Below, piece by piece: positions 6,411 to 11,603 of a stretch of DNA of 11,603 nucleotides. The DNA comes from Bacteroidales bacterium M8. GTDB lineage: Bacteria > Bacteroidota > Bacteroidia > Bacteroidales > Muribaculaceae. Position numbers and translations under genes: made by a program. The stretch is from NCBI GenBank assembly GCA_001689495.1, contig LUJS01000036.1, positions 1-11,603 on the forward strand, read 5' to 3'. The notes under the pieces were generated by a model. The model worked only from the letters and a program-made list of their open reading frames with translations. It did no database searches and was not told the origin of the DNA. Each line of letters begins with the position of its first letter. Position 1 is the first letter of the stretch.

Positions 6411-6701
6411 TCACTCGGCTATGTCTGCGTTCTTCACCTCCTCCATGAACACCTTTGCGGGCTTGAAGGCGGGGATGCGGTGCTCGGGGATGATGATGGT
6501 TGTGTTCTTGGAAATGTTGCGGGCGGTCTTCTCCGAGCGCACCTTGATGATGAAGCTGCCAAATCCGCGGAGGTAGACGTTTTCGCCATGTGCAAGTGAG
6601 TCCTTGACTATCTCCATGAACTTCTCGACAGTGTCGAGTACGTTGGCTTTGTCGATGCCGGTCGACTTGGAAATCTCGTTTACGATGTCGGCTTTAGTCA
6701 T
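6411..6701 (-). CDS. HU/IHF-family DNA-binding protein
   Basis: This 96-residue histone-like protein would bind DNA as a dimer and compact or bend the nucleoid. The helical N-terminus MTKADIVNEISKSTGIDK, the VYLRGFGSFIIK core and the IPAFKPAKVF C-terminal segment are typical of HU. The beta-arm reads TARNISKNTTIIIPEHRIPA: it is about three residues shorter than in E. coli HU and lacks the RNP-x-TG tip whose proline intercalates in DNA. As far as I recall this is the normal form in Bacteroidetes, so it is probably a lineage trait rather than a defect. A promoter at 6768-6797 drives it; the micro-protein gene follows 75 bases downstream. Confidence 0.95.
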   Translation of the reverse strand: MTKADIVNEISKSTGIDKANVLDTVEKFMEIVKDSLAHGENVYLRGFGSFIIKVRSEKTARNISKNTTIIIPEHRIPAFKPAKVFMEEVKNADIAE

Positions 6702-6738
6702 TTCGTTTTATGAAATTAATGAATTGATATTATGATGT

Positions 6739-6756
6739 CGCAACACGGGGGTTGCG
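6739..6756 (-). promoter_or_regulatory. Small hairpin in the HU leader
   Basis: cgcaac (6739-6744) pairs with gttgcg (6751-6756) around a 6-base loop in the predicted 5' leader of the HU mRNA, shortly after the expected transcription start. It may stabilise the transcript; no specific role can be assigned. Confidence 0.25.
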
Positions 6757-6767
6757 ATTTCGAGGTG

Positions 6768-6797
6768 CAAATATCGTAATATTTTTTGAATTGACAA
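6768..6797 (-). promoter_or_regulatory. Promoter of the HU gene
   Basis: On the minus strand TTG (6797-6795), 19 bases, then GATATTTG (6775-6768) gives a near match to the Bacteroidetes pattern, with one deviation (G for the first T of the -7 box). The start would be near 6761, about 60 bases before the HU ATG. It lies just after the yjjG-like stop codon, so HU has its own promoter. Confidence 0.5.
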
Positions 6798-6843
6798 TGA
6801 GATTTTGTGGAAAAGTTTTCGTAAAATTCACTTTTTCACCACT

Positions 6844-7614
6844 TTAAGGCTTTTTGGCCCCTTCAAACACCTCAAACAGCTCTCTCAGGGCGGGTGTGAC
6901 GAGCTCGCGCGGGGTGTCGGGGAGCGCGTGTAGCGAGCCCGCCAAGGGGTCGAGCAGGATGGCGCGCCAGCCGGCGGCGAGGGCTCCGGCGATGTCGGTC
7001 GAGGGGTTGTCGCCAACCATGAGGTGCCGTGTGGGGTCGGGCTCGCCGGCGCGTGCCATGGCATGTTCATATAGGCGCGTGTCGGGCTTGTTGACGCCGA
7101 TGTCGTCGCTCAGCACCACCAAGTCGATCTTGGGGCCGATGCCTGTCACGGACAGCTTGCGGTGTTGCACGTCGGTAAATCCGTTGGAGAGTATGCCGGT
7201 GCGGTAGCCCAGACGGCGCAGGGTGTCGAGCAGCGCCATGGCGTCGGGCACGAGGGCCTTCTGCCGGGCCAGCAGGTCGAGATATATGGGGTCGAGTCTG
7301 CGGGCAAACGCCTCGAGCTCGGAGATGTTGCCGGTCCACGCATGGGCAAGGGGTCCCGCGAAACGGTTGACCCTCAGGAAGTCCTGCGTTATCTCGGCCC
7401 GTGAATAGCGGTCCCACAGCATGTGGTTGTGGGCCTCGTAGGCCGCGATCCAAGTCTCGGGCAGCGACCAGAAGCGGTCGAGCCCCTCGGCGTGATAGAG
7501 CAGCCTGAGGGCCTCGCGCGAGTTGGCGTGAAAGTCGATGAGCGTGTCGTCCAGATCGAGCCACACCCACGTCACGCCGCGTGCAAAGTCTTCGGTCGGC
7601 AGGTCAGATCTCAT
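6844..7614 (-). CDS. yjjG: HAD-superfamily hydrolase, YjjG-type pyrimidine 5'-nucleotidase
   Basis: With the start at 7614 the protein has 256 residues. HAD motifs are complete: nucleophile D20 and acid D22 in WLDLDDTLID, SNG at 143-145 (motif II), K176 in VNKPD (motif III), and GDNPSTD at 201-207 (motif IV). The helical cap (about 30-115) and overall pattern fit YjjG-type nucleotidases, which dephosphorylate pyrimidine nucleoside monophosphates including non-canonical ones; the substrate is inferred. The ATG at 7612-7614 is chosen over one 48 bases upstream because GGAGG lies four bases before it, and because it overlaps the yhhQ stop by 11 bases. It is the last gene of the kdsC-yhhQ operon. 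No clear terminator follows, only an AT-rich hairpin at 6807-6842 without a U-tract. Confidence 0.85.
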   Translation of the reverse strand: MRSDLPTEDFARGVTWVWLDLDDTLIDFHANSREALRLLYHAEGLDRFWSLPETWIAAYEAHNHMLWDRYSRAEITQDFLRVNRFAGPLAHAWTGNISELEAFARRLDPIYLDLLARQKALVPDAMALLDTLRRLGYRTGILSNGFTDVQHRKLSVTGIGPKIDLVVLSDDIGVNKPDTRLYEHAMARAGEPDPTRHLMVGDNPSTDIAGALAAGWRAILLDPLAGSLHALPDTPRELVTPALRELFEVFEGAKKP

Positions 7615-8290
7615 TAATCCTCCACCATTTATATGATTTGGGCTTCTCGCAGCTGTCGCCACCCTCGATGGCGCGGAGTTTCCTGACCACGCGCATCGTC
7701 ACGGGGAGTATGAGTATCTCGTAGAGGGTCTTGAGCACGGTCTGGGTGACGATGAGGGCGCCGATCTCGCTCCAAGCAAGCACGCCGCCGAAGGCCAGCG
7801 GGAAGAAGATGACCGAGTCGACACCCTCGCCCCACAGCGACGAGACGATGGCGCGCATCGAGAATCCCTCGCCGGGGCGCGACGACAGCTTCATCCTCGA
7901 CATGACGTAGGCGTTGACCATCGAGCCGCATAGGAATGCCGCGAAACTGGCGGCGAATATCCTCGGCACGGCTCCGAACACCAGCTCCATGGCCTCCTGT
8001 CCGTGCCACGAGGGGGCGCCGGGGAGCCAGATGCCGAGCTGGAGCAGCAGCGACACCAGCAGGTTCATGCCGAATCCGAGCCATATCACCAGACGGGCCT
8101 TGGAGAATCCATAGACCTCGACGATGCAGTCGTTGAGTATGTATGAAAGGGGGAAGACTATCACTCCGGCCGTGATGGTGAGCGGGCCGAGGTCGACGGT
8201 CTTTATCTCCATGAGGTTGCTGACAATCAGGCAGACGCAGAATGTCACCGTCAGCAACAGGAAGGTAACGGATATTTTGGCTTCTTTCAT
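7604..8290 (-). CDS. yhhQ: Queuosine precursor transporter, YhhQ (VUT) family
   Basis: YhhQ-family inner-membrane proteins import queuosine precursors such as preQ0/preQ1 for modification of tRNA wobble position 34. The 228-residue protein has about six membrane segments (near 7-25, 38-55, 66-88, 108-128, 157-172 and 175-195). It carries the family pattern SNLMEIK at 24-30, LNDCIVEVYGF at 52-62, and GEGVDSVIFFPLAF at 154-167. It ends in a short hydrophilic, basic tail. Its ATG overlaps the kdsC stop in an ATGA arrangement (8287-8290), and its own end overlaps the yjjG-like start, so translation is probably coupled across all three. No other queuosine genes are visible nearby, so the substrate rests on family membership. 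Confidence 0.92.
   Translation of the reverse strand: MKEAKISVTFLLLTVTFCVCLIVSNLMEIKTVDLGPLTITAGVIVFPLSYILNDCIVEVYGFSKARLVIWLGFGMNLLVSLLLQLGIWLPGAPSWHGQEAMELVFGAVPRIFAASFAAFLCGSMVNAYVMSRMKLSSRPGEGFSMRAIVSSLWGEGVDSVIFFPLAFGGVLAWSEIGALIVTQTVLKTLYEILILPVTMRVVRKLRAIEGGDSCEKPKSYKWWRINEI
7619..7623 (-). promoter_or_regulatory. Shine-Dalgarno sequence of the yjjG-like gene
   Basis: The minus strand reads GGTGGAGGATTAATG, putting GGAGG four bases before the start codon and inside the end of yhhQ. Other genes in this window show no such sequence, as is usual in Bacteroidetes. It decides the start and suggests reinitiation after yhhQ. Confidence 0.55.
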
Positions 8291-8763
8291 TCTTCAAGCA
8301 ATTGGTTTATGAATTCGCGGACGCATCCCTCGCCCCCCTTGAGGGTCATGACCCTGATGCCGGGTATTGCCTTGACCTGAGGCATGGCGTCGGCCGGACA
8401 GGCCGCGATGCCCGCGTGGCGCAGCAGCTCGGCGCAGTTGACGTCGTCGCCGATATATGCTGTCTCGGCCAGCGTGATGCCCAGCTCGGCGCAGATGGCC
8501 TCGGCTGCTGCCAGCTTGCCGCCGTCGCGCTTGCCCTGCACCAGATAGTCCAGACCCAGCTTGCGGGCGCGGGCCGTGACGATGTCGGTGGTCTCGCTGG
8601 TGACGATTCCGGCCTTGACACCCTCGCGCTGAATAAGCTGTAGCCCCATCCCGTCGCGGGTGTTGAACTTCTTCATGGCGTCGCCCGCGGCCGTATAATA
8701 CATCCCTCCGTCAGTCAGCGTCCCGTCGACATCGGTCAGGAATAGCTTTATTTTTTTGTTCAT
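8287..8763 (-). CDS. kdsC: 3-deoxy-D-manno-octulosonate 8-phosphate phosphatase (KdsC-type HAD)
   Basis: KdsC removes phosphate from Kdo-8-phosphate to give Kdo, a core sugar of lipopolysaccharide. The 158 residues are a capless HAD IIIC enzyme, which in this family works as a tetramer. Motif I is DVDGTLTDGG (11-20; nucleophile D11, acid D13), motif II TSE (55-57), the motif III lysine K78 or K83, and motif IV GDD (105-107). The C-terminal KGGEGCVREF (142-151) is typical of KdsC tails that reach the neighbouring active site. After GDD the usual VND is VNC (C110); I recall similar variants in Bacteroidetes, so activity is not in doubt on this ground alone. A related nonulosonate-phosphate phosphatase remains possible. 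It is the first gene of its operon, with a -7 box about 27 bases upstream of its ATG. Confidence 0.88.
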   Translation of the reverse strand: MNKKIKLFLTDVDGTLTDGGMYYTAAGDAMKKFNTRDGMGLQLIQREGVKAGIVTSETTDIVTARARKLGLDYLVQGKRDGGKLAAAEAICAELGITLAETAYIGDDVNCAELLRHAGIAACPADAMPQVKAIPGIRVMTLKGGEGCVREFINQLLEE

Positions 8764-8789
8764 ATACCGGTTTCTGAGATTTTGGAATA

Positions 8790-8797
8790 CAAAGTTA
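8790..8797 (-). promoter_or_regulatory. -7 box of the kdsC-yhhQ-yjjG operon
   Basis: On the minus strand this is TAACTTTG, a full TAnnTTTG match. A start near 8783 would leave a leader of about 20 bases before the kdsC ATG. No clear -33 element is present at the usual distance. It is divergent from and only 22 bases from the guaA box. Confidence 0.5.
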
Positions 8798-8808
8798 CGA
8801 AGTTTTGG

Positions 8809-8819
8809 CGGAAATTCCG
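8809..8819. promoter_or_regulatory. 11-bp palindrome between the divergent kdsC and guaA promoters
   Basis: cggaa (8809-8813) and ttccg (8815-8819) flank one central base, between the two -7 boxes. The position suits a shared operator, but an 11-bp palindrome of this kind can occur by chance. Confidence 0.2.
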
Positions 8820-8827
8820 TAATTTTG
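8820..8827 (+). promoter_or_regulatory. -7 box of the guaA promoter
   Basis: TAATTTTG matches TAnnTTTG. A TTTG at 8804-8807 is only 12 bases upstream, too close for a normal -33 element. Transcription would start near 8834, about 19 bases before the guaA ATG at 8853. Confidence 0.5.
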
Positions 8828-8852
8828 CACCCAGAACACCAACATTATATAT

Positions 8853-10376
8853 ATGCAGGAAAAAATAATCATTCTCGATTTCGGTTCGCAGACGACACAG
8901 CTCATCGGTCGTCGCGTGCGCGAGCTGGGCGAGTATTGCGAAATTGTTCCCTACAACAAGTTTCCCTACGACGATCCGTCAGTGATAGGTGTCATACTCT
9001 CGGGCTCGCCCTTCTCGGTCTATGACGAGAAGGCCTTCCGCACCGAGCTTGACCGTCTGCGCGGACATCTGCCCGTGCTTGGCATCTGCTATGGCGCCCA
9101 GTTCATTGCCTACACCTCTGGCGGCACCGTCGAGCCGGCCCCCTCGCGCGAGTATGGCCGCGCCCACCTCAAGAGCGTCGACGAGGCCGATCCGCTGATG
9201 AAGGGGATTGCCCCCGGGGCACAGGTATGGATGAGCCACGGCGACACCATCACCTCGATACCCGACACGTTTGGCGTCATCGCCTCGACCGACAAGGTGG
9301 CCATCGCCGCCTATCGCGTCAACGGCGAGAAGACTTGGGGCGTGCAGTTCCACCCCGAGGTATATCACTCGGAGTGCGGCATGCAGATACTGCGCAACTT
9401 CGTGGCCGACATCTGCGGCGGCAAGCTGGACTGGACCGCCGAGTCGTTCATAGAGACCACCGTCAAGGCCCTGCGCGAGCAGCTTGGCGACGACAAGGTG
9501 GTGCTCGGCCTCAGCGGCGGCGTCGACTCGTCGGTTGCGGCCGTGCTGCTCAACCGCGCTATCGGCAGCAACCTCACCTGTATATTCGTTGACCACGGCA
9601 TGCTCCGCAAGGACGAGTTCAAGAACGTGCTCCACGACTATGAGTGCCTCGGCCTCAACGTGGTCGGCGTCGACGCATCGGCCAAGTTCTTCAGCGAGCT
9701 CGCCGGCGTCACCGACCCCGAGCGCAAGCGCAAGATCATCGGCAAGGGCTTCATCGACGTCTTCGACGAGGAGGCCCACAAGATCAAGGATGTCAAGTGG
9801 CTTGCACAGGGCACCATCTATCCCGACTGCATCGAGAGCCTCTCGATCACCGGCACCACCATCAAGAGCCACCACAACGTGGGCGGTCTGCCCGAGAAGA
9901 TGAACCTCAAGCTGTGCGAGCCCCTGCGTCTGCTCTTCAAGGACGAGGTGCGTGCCGTGGGCCGTCAGCTCGGCATGCCCGAACACCTCATCAAGCGTCA
10001 TCCCTTCCCCGGGCCCGGACTGGCCGTCCGCATCCTCGGTGACATCACCCCCGAGAAGGTGCATGTGCTTCAGGAGGCCGACCACATCTTCATTCAGGGT
10101 CTGCGCGACCACGACCTCTATGACAAGGTATGGCAGGCCGGCGCCATCCTCCTCCCCGTCCAGAGCGTGGGCGTGATGGGCGACGAGCGCACCTACGAGC
10201 GTGCCGTGGCCCTGCGTGCCGTAACCTCGACCGACGCAATGACCGCCGACTGGGCACACCTGCCCTACGAGTTCCTTGCCAAGGTCAGCAACGACATCAT
10301 CAACAAGGTCCGCGGCGTCAACCGCGTCTGCTACGACATCTCCTCCAAGCCACCGGCAACCATCGAGTGGGAGTAA
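8853..10376 (+). CDS. guaA: GMP synthase (glutamine-hydrolysing)
   Basis: GuaA converts XMP to GMP with ATP and glutamine-derived ammonia, the last step of GMP synthesis. The 507 residues hold an N-terminal class I glutamine amidotransferase (about 1-190) with nucleophile C79 in GICYGAQ and the catalytic H168 and E170 in QFHPE. The ATP pyrophosphatase domain follows, with P-loop SGGVDSS (221-227), and then the C-terminal XMP-binding/dimerisation domain ending in the conserved KPPATIEWE. The HPFPGPGLAVR segment in the C-terminal third is also diagnostic. The ATG follows a short leader without a Shine-Dalgarno sequence. It is transcribed divergently from kdsC and ends in its own terminator, so it is probably monocistronic. 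No purine riboswitch fold is visible in the very short leader. Confidence 0.99.
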   Translation: MQEKIIILDFGSQTTQLIGRRVRELGEYCEIVPYNKFPYDDPSVIGVILSGSPFSVYDEKAFRTELDRLRGHLPVLGICYGAQFIAYTSGGTVEPAPSREYGRAHLKSVDEADPLMKGIAPGAQVWMSHGDTITSIPDTFGVIASTDKVAIAAYRVNGEKTWGVQFHPEVYHSECGMQILRNFVADICGGKLDWTAESFIETTVKALREQLGDDKVVLGLSGGVDSSVAAVLLNRAIGSNLTCIFVDHGMLRKDEFKNVLHDYECLGLNVVGVDASAKFFSELAGVTDPERKRKIIGKGFIDVFDEEAHKIKDVKWLAQGTIYPDCIESLSITGTTIKSHHNVGGLPEKMNLKLCEPLRLLFKDEVRAVGRQLGMPEHLIKRHPFPGPGLAVRILGDITPEKVHVLQEADHIFIQGLRDHDLYDKVWQAGAILLPVQSVGVMGDERTYERAVALRAVTSTDAMTADWAHLPYEFLAKVSNDIINKVRGVNRVCYDISSKPPATIEWE

Positions 10377-10388
10377 ATAACTAACAAT

Positions 10389-10444
10389 AAAAGCCGGACG
10401 ACGTATGTCTTGTATGTAATAGGGATATGCGGCGTCCGGCTTTT
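10389..10444 (+). terminator. Intrinsic terminator of guaA
   Basis: aaaagccggacg (10389-10400) and cgtccggctttt (10433-10444) form a perfect 12-bp stem starting 12 bases after the guaA stop. The 32-base loop can pair further internally (near 10402-10406 with ATATG). The T-run is part of the stem, so it can work in both directions. Confidence 0.8.
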
Positions 10445-10495
10445 GATATTCATCATTCATGGTATGAGTCACAATCAGATACAACTCTTTAACGA

Positions 10496-10569
10496 TCGCA
10501 AGATGTAAAGCCGTATTATGGAAGGAAATGAAACGGTTACAGTTTGTAACCGTTTTAAATTACTTGCGA
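10496..10569 (+). ncRNA. Candidate structured RNA with nested stems
   Basis: tcgcaag (10496-10502) pairs with cttgcga (10563-10569). Inside it aaacggttac (10531-10540) pairs perfectly over 10 bp with gtaaccgttt (10546-10555) around a 5-base loop. A small ccgt/atgg stem (10511-10514 with 10518-10521) is also possible. It is not a tRNA: the arms do not fit a cloverleaf. The inner hairpin alone could also act as a weak terminator or operator. Strand is assumed from the downstream gene. Confidence 0.3.
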
Positions 10570-10650
10570 CCAAGGGGTAAATGTATCTGAAGGGTATCGC
10601 TGTCGGCAGTTTATACTCACATAGTCGTCTTAGAAGGCGGAATAATGTGG

Positions 10651-10669
10651 AATAGAATAAAATTCTATT
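10651..10669 (+). repeat. AT-rich inverted repeat
   Basis: aatagaat (10651-10658) and attctatt (10662-10669) form a perfect 8-bp stem around three bases, about 70 bases before the membrane-protein start. It may be an operator or incidental in AT-rich DNA. Confidence 0.3.
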
Positions 10670-10682
10670 GAAAATAATATGG

Positions 10683-10715
10683 CAGACAGGCGTCCGGGTT
10701 TCGGGGGCCTGTCTG
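10683..10715 (+). promoter_or_regulatory. GC-rich hairpin in the leader of the YczE-like gene
   Basis: cagacaggc (10683-10691) pairs perfectly with gcctgtctg (10707-10715), and ccg/cgg (10694-10696 with 10702-10704) can extend it inward. It ends 24 bases before the ATG and has no U-tract, so an attenuator-like or translation-control hairpin is more likely than a terminator. Confidence 0.45.
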
Positions 10716-10739
10716 ATTGTAGGTCATTAACTAATTCGG

Positions 10740-11513
10740 ATGAACAGTCAGGAAATATCAGAAACATCAGTATCAAGTAGCTCTCTCCGTGTCCGTATCA
10801 TATCTTTTGTCTGGCAGCACGTGCTGCTGTTGCTGTCGCTCTTCACGATGACGTTCGGCGTGGCTCTGGCCATACGCTCGAGTCTCGGCAGCAGCGTCAT
10901 ATCATCGGTGCCTATGGTGATGATGCTTGCGGGTGGCGAGGGGATGGCCCCGGCACTCTCGATCGGCGACTACACCAATATAATGAACATAATACTCGTG
11001 GGCGTGCAGATGCTGATTCTGCGCCGTCGTTTCGAGCGCGTGCAGCTCTTTCAGCTCGTCATCGGCACCGTCTTCGGGTGGCTGCTCGACCTGAGCATGT
11101 TCCTCACGGCGCCACTCACCCCGTCGGGCCTTGCCGGACAGGTGGTCGCACAGGTTGCGGGATGCGTCGTGCTCGGCATAGGCATAGCGTTCGAGATACG
11201 CTGCGGGTCCATAACGATGCCCGGCGAGGGTGTCCCTGCGGCCATCAGCCGATACTCGGGCATCCCGTTTCCCAAGGCCAAGATCTGCGTCGACATTACC
11301 CTCGTGACCATTGCCGTTGCTCTGGGCTATCTATACTTCGGCCGATGGATGGCCAACGTCATAGGCCCGGGCACGTTGTTTGCCATGATTTTCGTGGGCA
11401 TGGTGGTCAAGGCCGTGGCAAGGCATATCGGGTGGTTCGACCGCGTTCTGGCATATCGCCCGGGATTCAGGAGATATATCTATGGATTGGCAAAATACGT
11501 TAAAAACCAGTAA
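10740..11513 (+). CDS. Integral membrane protein, YczE/YitT-like family
   Basis: The 257-residue protein has about six predicted membrane segments, near 26-46, 78-95, 104-123, 133-152, 182-200 and 209-226. Its cytoplasmic-looking N-terminus is Ser-rich and the C-terminus basic. TFGVALAIRSSLGSSVISSV (38-57) and the glycine-rich PGEGVPAAISR (161-171) recall the YczE/YyaS/YitT family of membrane proteins; I recall Bacteroidetes members being labelled as a domain of unknown function (DUF6198-type). No transport substrate or reaction is established for this branch. The ATG at 10740 is preceded by a structured region but no recognisable promoter box. The stop codon lies within one copy of the window-end inverted repeat. 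There is no co-directional neighbour close enough to imply an operon within the window. Confidence 0.75.
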   Translation: MNSQEISETSVSSSSLRVRIISFVWQHVLLLLSLFTMTFGVALAIRSSLGSSVISSVPMVMMLAGGEGMAPALSIGDYTNIMNIILVGVQMLILRRRFERVQLFQLVIGTVFGWLLDLSMFLTAPLTPSGLAGQVVAQVAGCVVLGIGIAFEIRCGSITMPGEGVPAAISRYSGIPFPKAKICVDITLVTIAVALGYLYFGRWMANVIGPGTLFAMIFVGMVVKAVARHIGWFDRVLAYRPGFRRYIYGLAKYVKNQ

Positions 11514-11536
11514 CTATTCAGCCAATCGAATACAAT
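11510..11536. repeat. Right copy of the imperfect inverted repeat
   Basis: This is the partner of 3-29 in inverted orientation: 24 of 27 bases agree, including gtaactattcagccaat (11510-11526) exactly. It begins inside the last sense codon and includes the stop codon of the membrane-protein gene, so the gene end itself is part of the shared sequence. Confidence 0.6.
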
Positions 11537-11548
11537 AGGGCTAACAGC

Positions 11549-11581
11549 AATGATATTGATGATAATCTTCTGAATATCATT
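11549..11581. repeat. AT-rich inverted repeat at the right end
   Basis: aatgatatt (11549-11557) and aatatcatt (11573-11581) are a perfect 9-base inverted repeat separated by 15 bases, downstream of the membrane-protein gene. No U-tract follows, so a terminator is not supported; an operator for a gene outside the window is possible. Confidence 0.3.
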
Positions 11582-11603
11582 AAAATAATAGCGATTTTAT
11601 TTG

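Larger units (their letters stand above)
10445..10739 (+). other. Non-coding interval of about 295 bases with several hairpins
   Basis: No convincing ORF and no TAnnTTTG promoter were found between the guaA terminator and the membrane-protein ATG. The interval holds three inverted repeats, listed separately, and a 7-bp outer pairing of tcgcaag (10496-10502) with cttgcga (10563-10569) enclosing the first hairpin. The density of structure suggests a leader or small RNA, but the interval matches no riboswitch class that I recognise. Confidence 0.4.

Noticed and set aside
6807..6842. Hairpin after the yjjG-like gene as a terminator
   Set aside because: The stem is interrupted and AT-rich, and no U-tract follows on the minus strand, so termination is not supported.
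7615..7662. Upstream ATG for the yjjG-like gene at 7662
   Set aside because: It would add 16 residues overlapping yhhQ without a ribosome-binding site, whereas the ATG at 7614 has GGAGG in place and fits the family length better.
8979..10484. 501-codon minus-strand open frame
   Set aside because: It lies antisense to guaA, runs through the guaA terminator, and its composition is that of a complement shadow; GuaA motifs on the other strand are complete.
10496..10569. tRNA gene suggested by a 7-bp closing stem and 74-base length
   Set aside because: The internal 10-bp hairpin and missing T-arm and anticodon arm do not fit a tRNA cloverleaf.
10518..10580. 20-codon ORF in the interval after guaA
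   Set aside because: It spans the perfect hairpin at 10531-10555, has no ribosome-binding site or recognised pattern, and is short enough to occur by chance.
1..11603. Whole window as a mobile element bounded by terminal inverted repeats
   Set aside because: The interior is mostly conserved housekeeping genes, no transposase, integrase or target duplication is visible, and the repeats are not at the exact ends.

Overview
The window looks like a chromosomal segment of a gut-type Bacteroidales bacterium. The evidence is promoter -7 boxes of the Bacteroidetes form TAnnTTTG upstream of most transcription units, near absence of Shine-Dalgarno sequences, a Bacteroidetes-type HU protein, a 29-residue AURKAIP1/COX24-type micro-protein, and Bacteroidetes-like GuaA, KdsC and PNPase sequences. 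The GC-rich coding sequence could fit a Muribaculaceae-like lineage, but that placement is inference.

Layout. Positions 1-1724 are visibly AT-richer and accessory in character: an orphan 124-residue protein on the minus strand (74-448) diverges from a PD-(D/E)xK nuclease resembling the PGN_0703-type putative restriction endonucleases (741-1724, plus). A strong Bacteroidetes promoter and a 17-bp palindrome lie between them. Positions 1817-6797 are a minus-strand block of nucleic-acid housekeeping genes, in transcription order: HU, the COX24-type micro-protein (too short for most gene finders), a long structured intergenic segment, RNase G/E (rng), and PNPase (pnp). rng and pnp each end in a clear intrinsic terminator. 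Positions 6844-8763 are a tightly coupled minus-strand operon, kdsC - yhhQ - yjjG-like, with overlapping stop and start codons. guaA (8853-10376, plus) diverges from it and ends in an intrinsic terminator. A structured non-coding stretch of about 295 bp then precedes a YczE/YitT-type membrane protein (10740-11513, plus).

How the genes work together. rng and pnp are RNA processing and decay enzymes, and they sit beside a nucleoid protein and a probable ribosome-associated peptide. kdsC serves Kdo/LPS synthesis, yhhQ serves queuosine precursor uptake, yjjG-like is probably nucleotide house-cleaning, and guaA makes GMP.

Most of the window is conserved housekeeping sequence. The less explained parts are the divergent nuclease/orphan pair with its palindrome, a 27-bp imperfect inverted repeat shared by the two window ends (3-29 and 11510-11536), the structured RNA candidate upstream of rng (6121-6195), and the multi-hairpin region 10496-10715. 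I see no CRISPR array, rRNA, tRNA or transposase.
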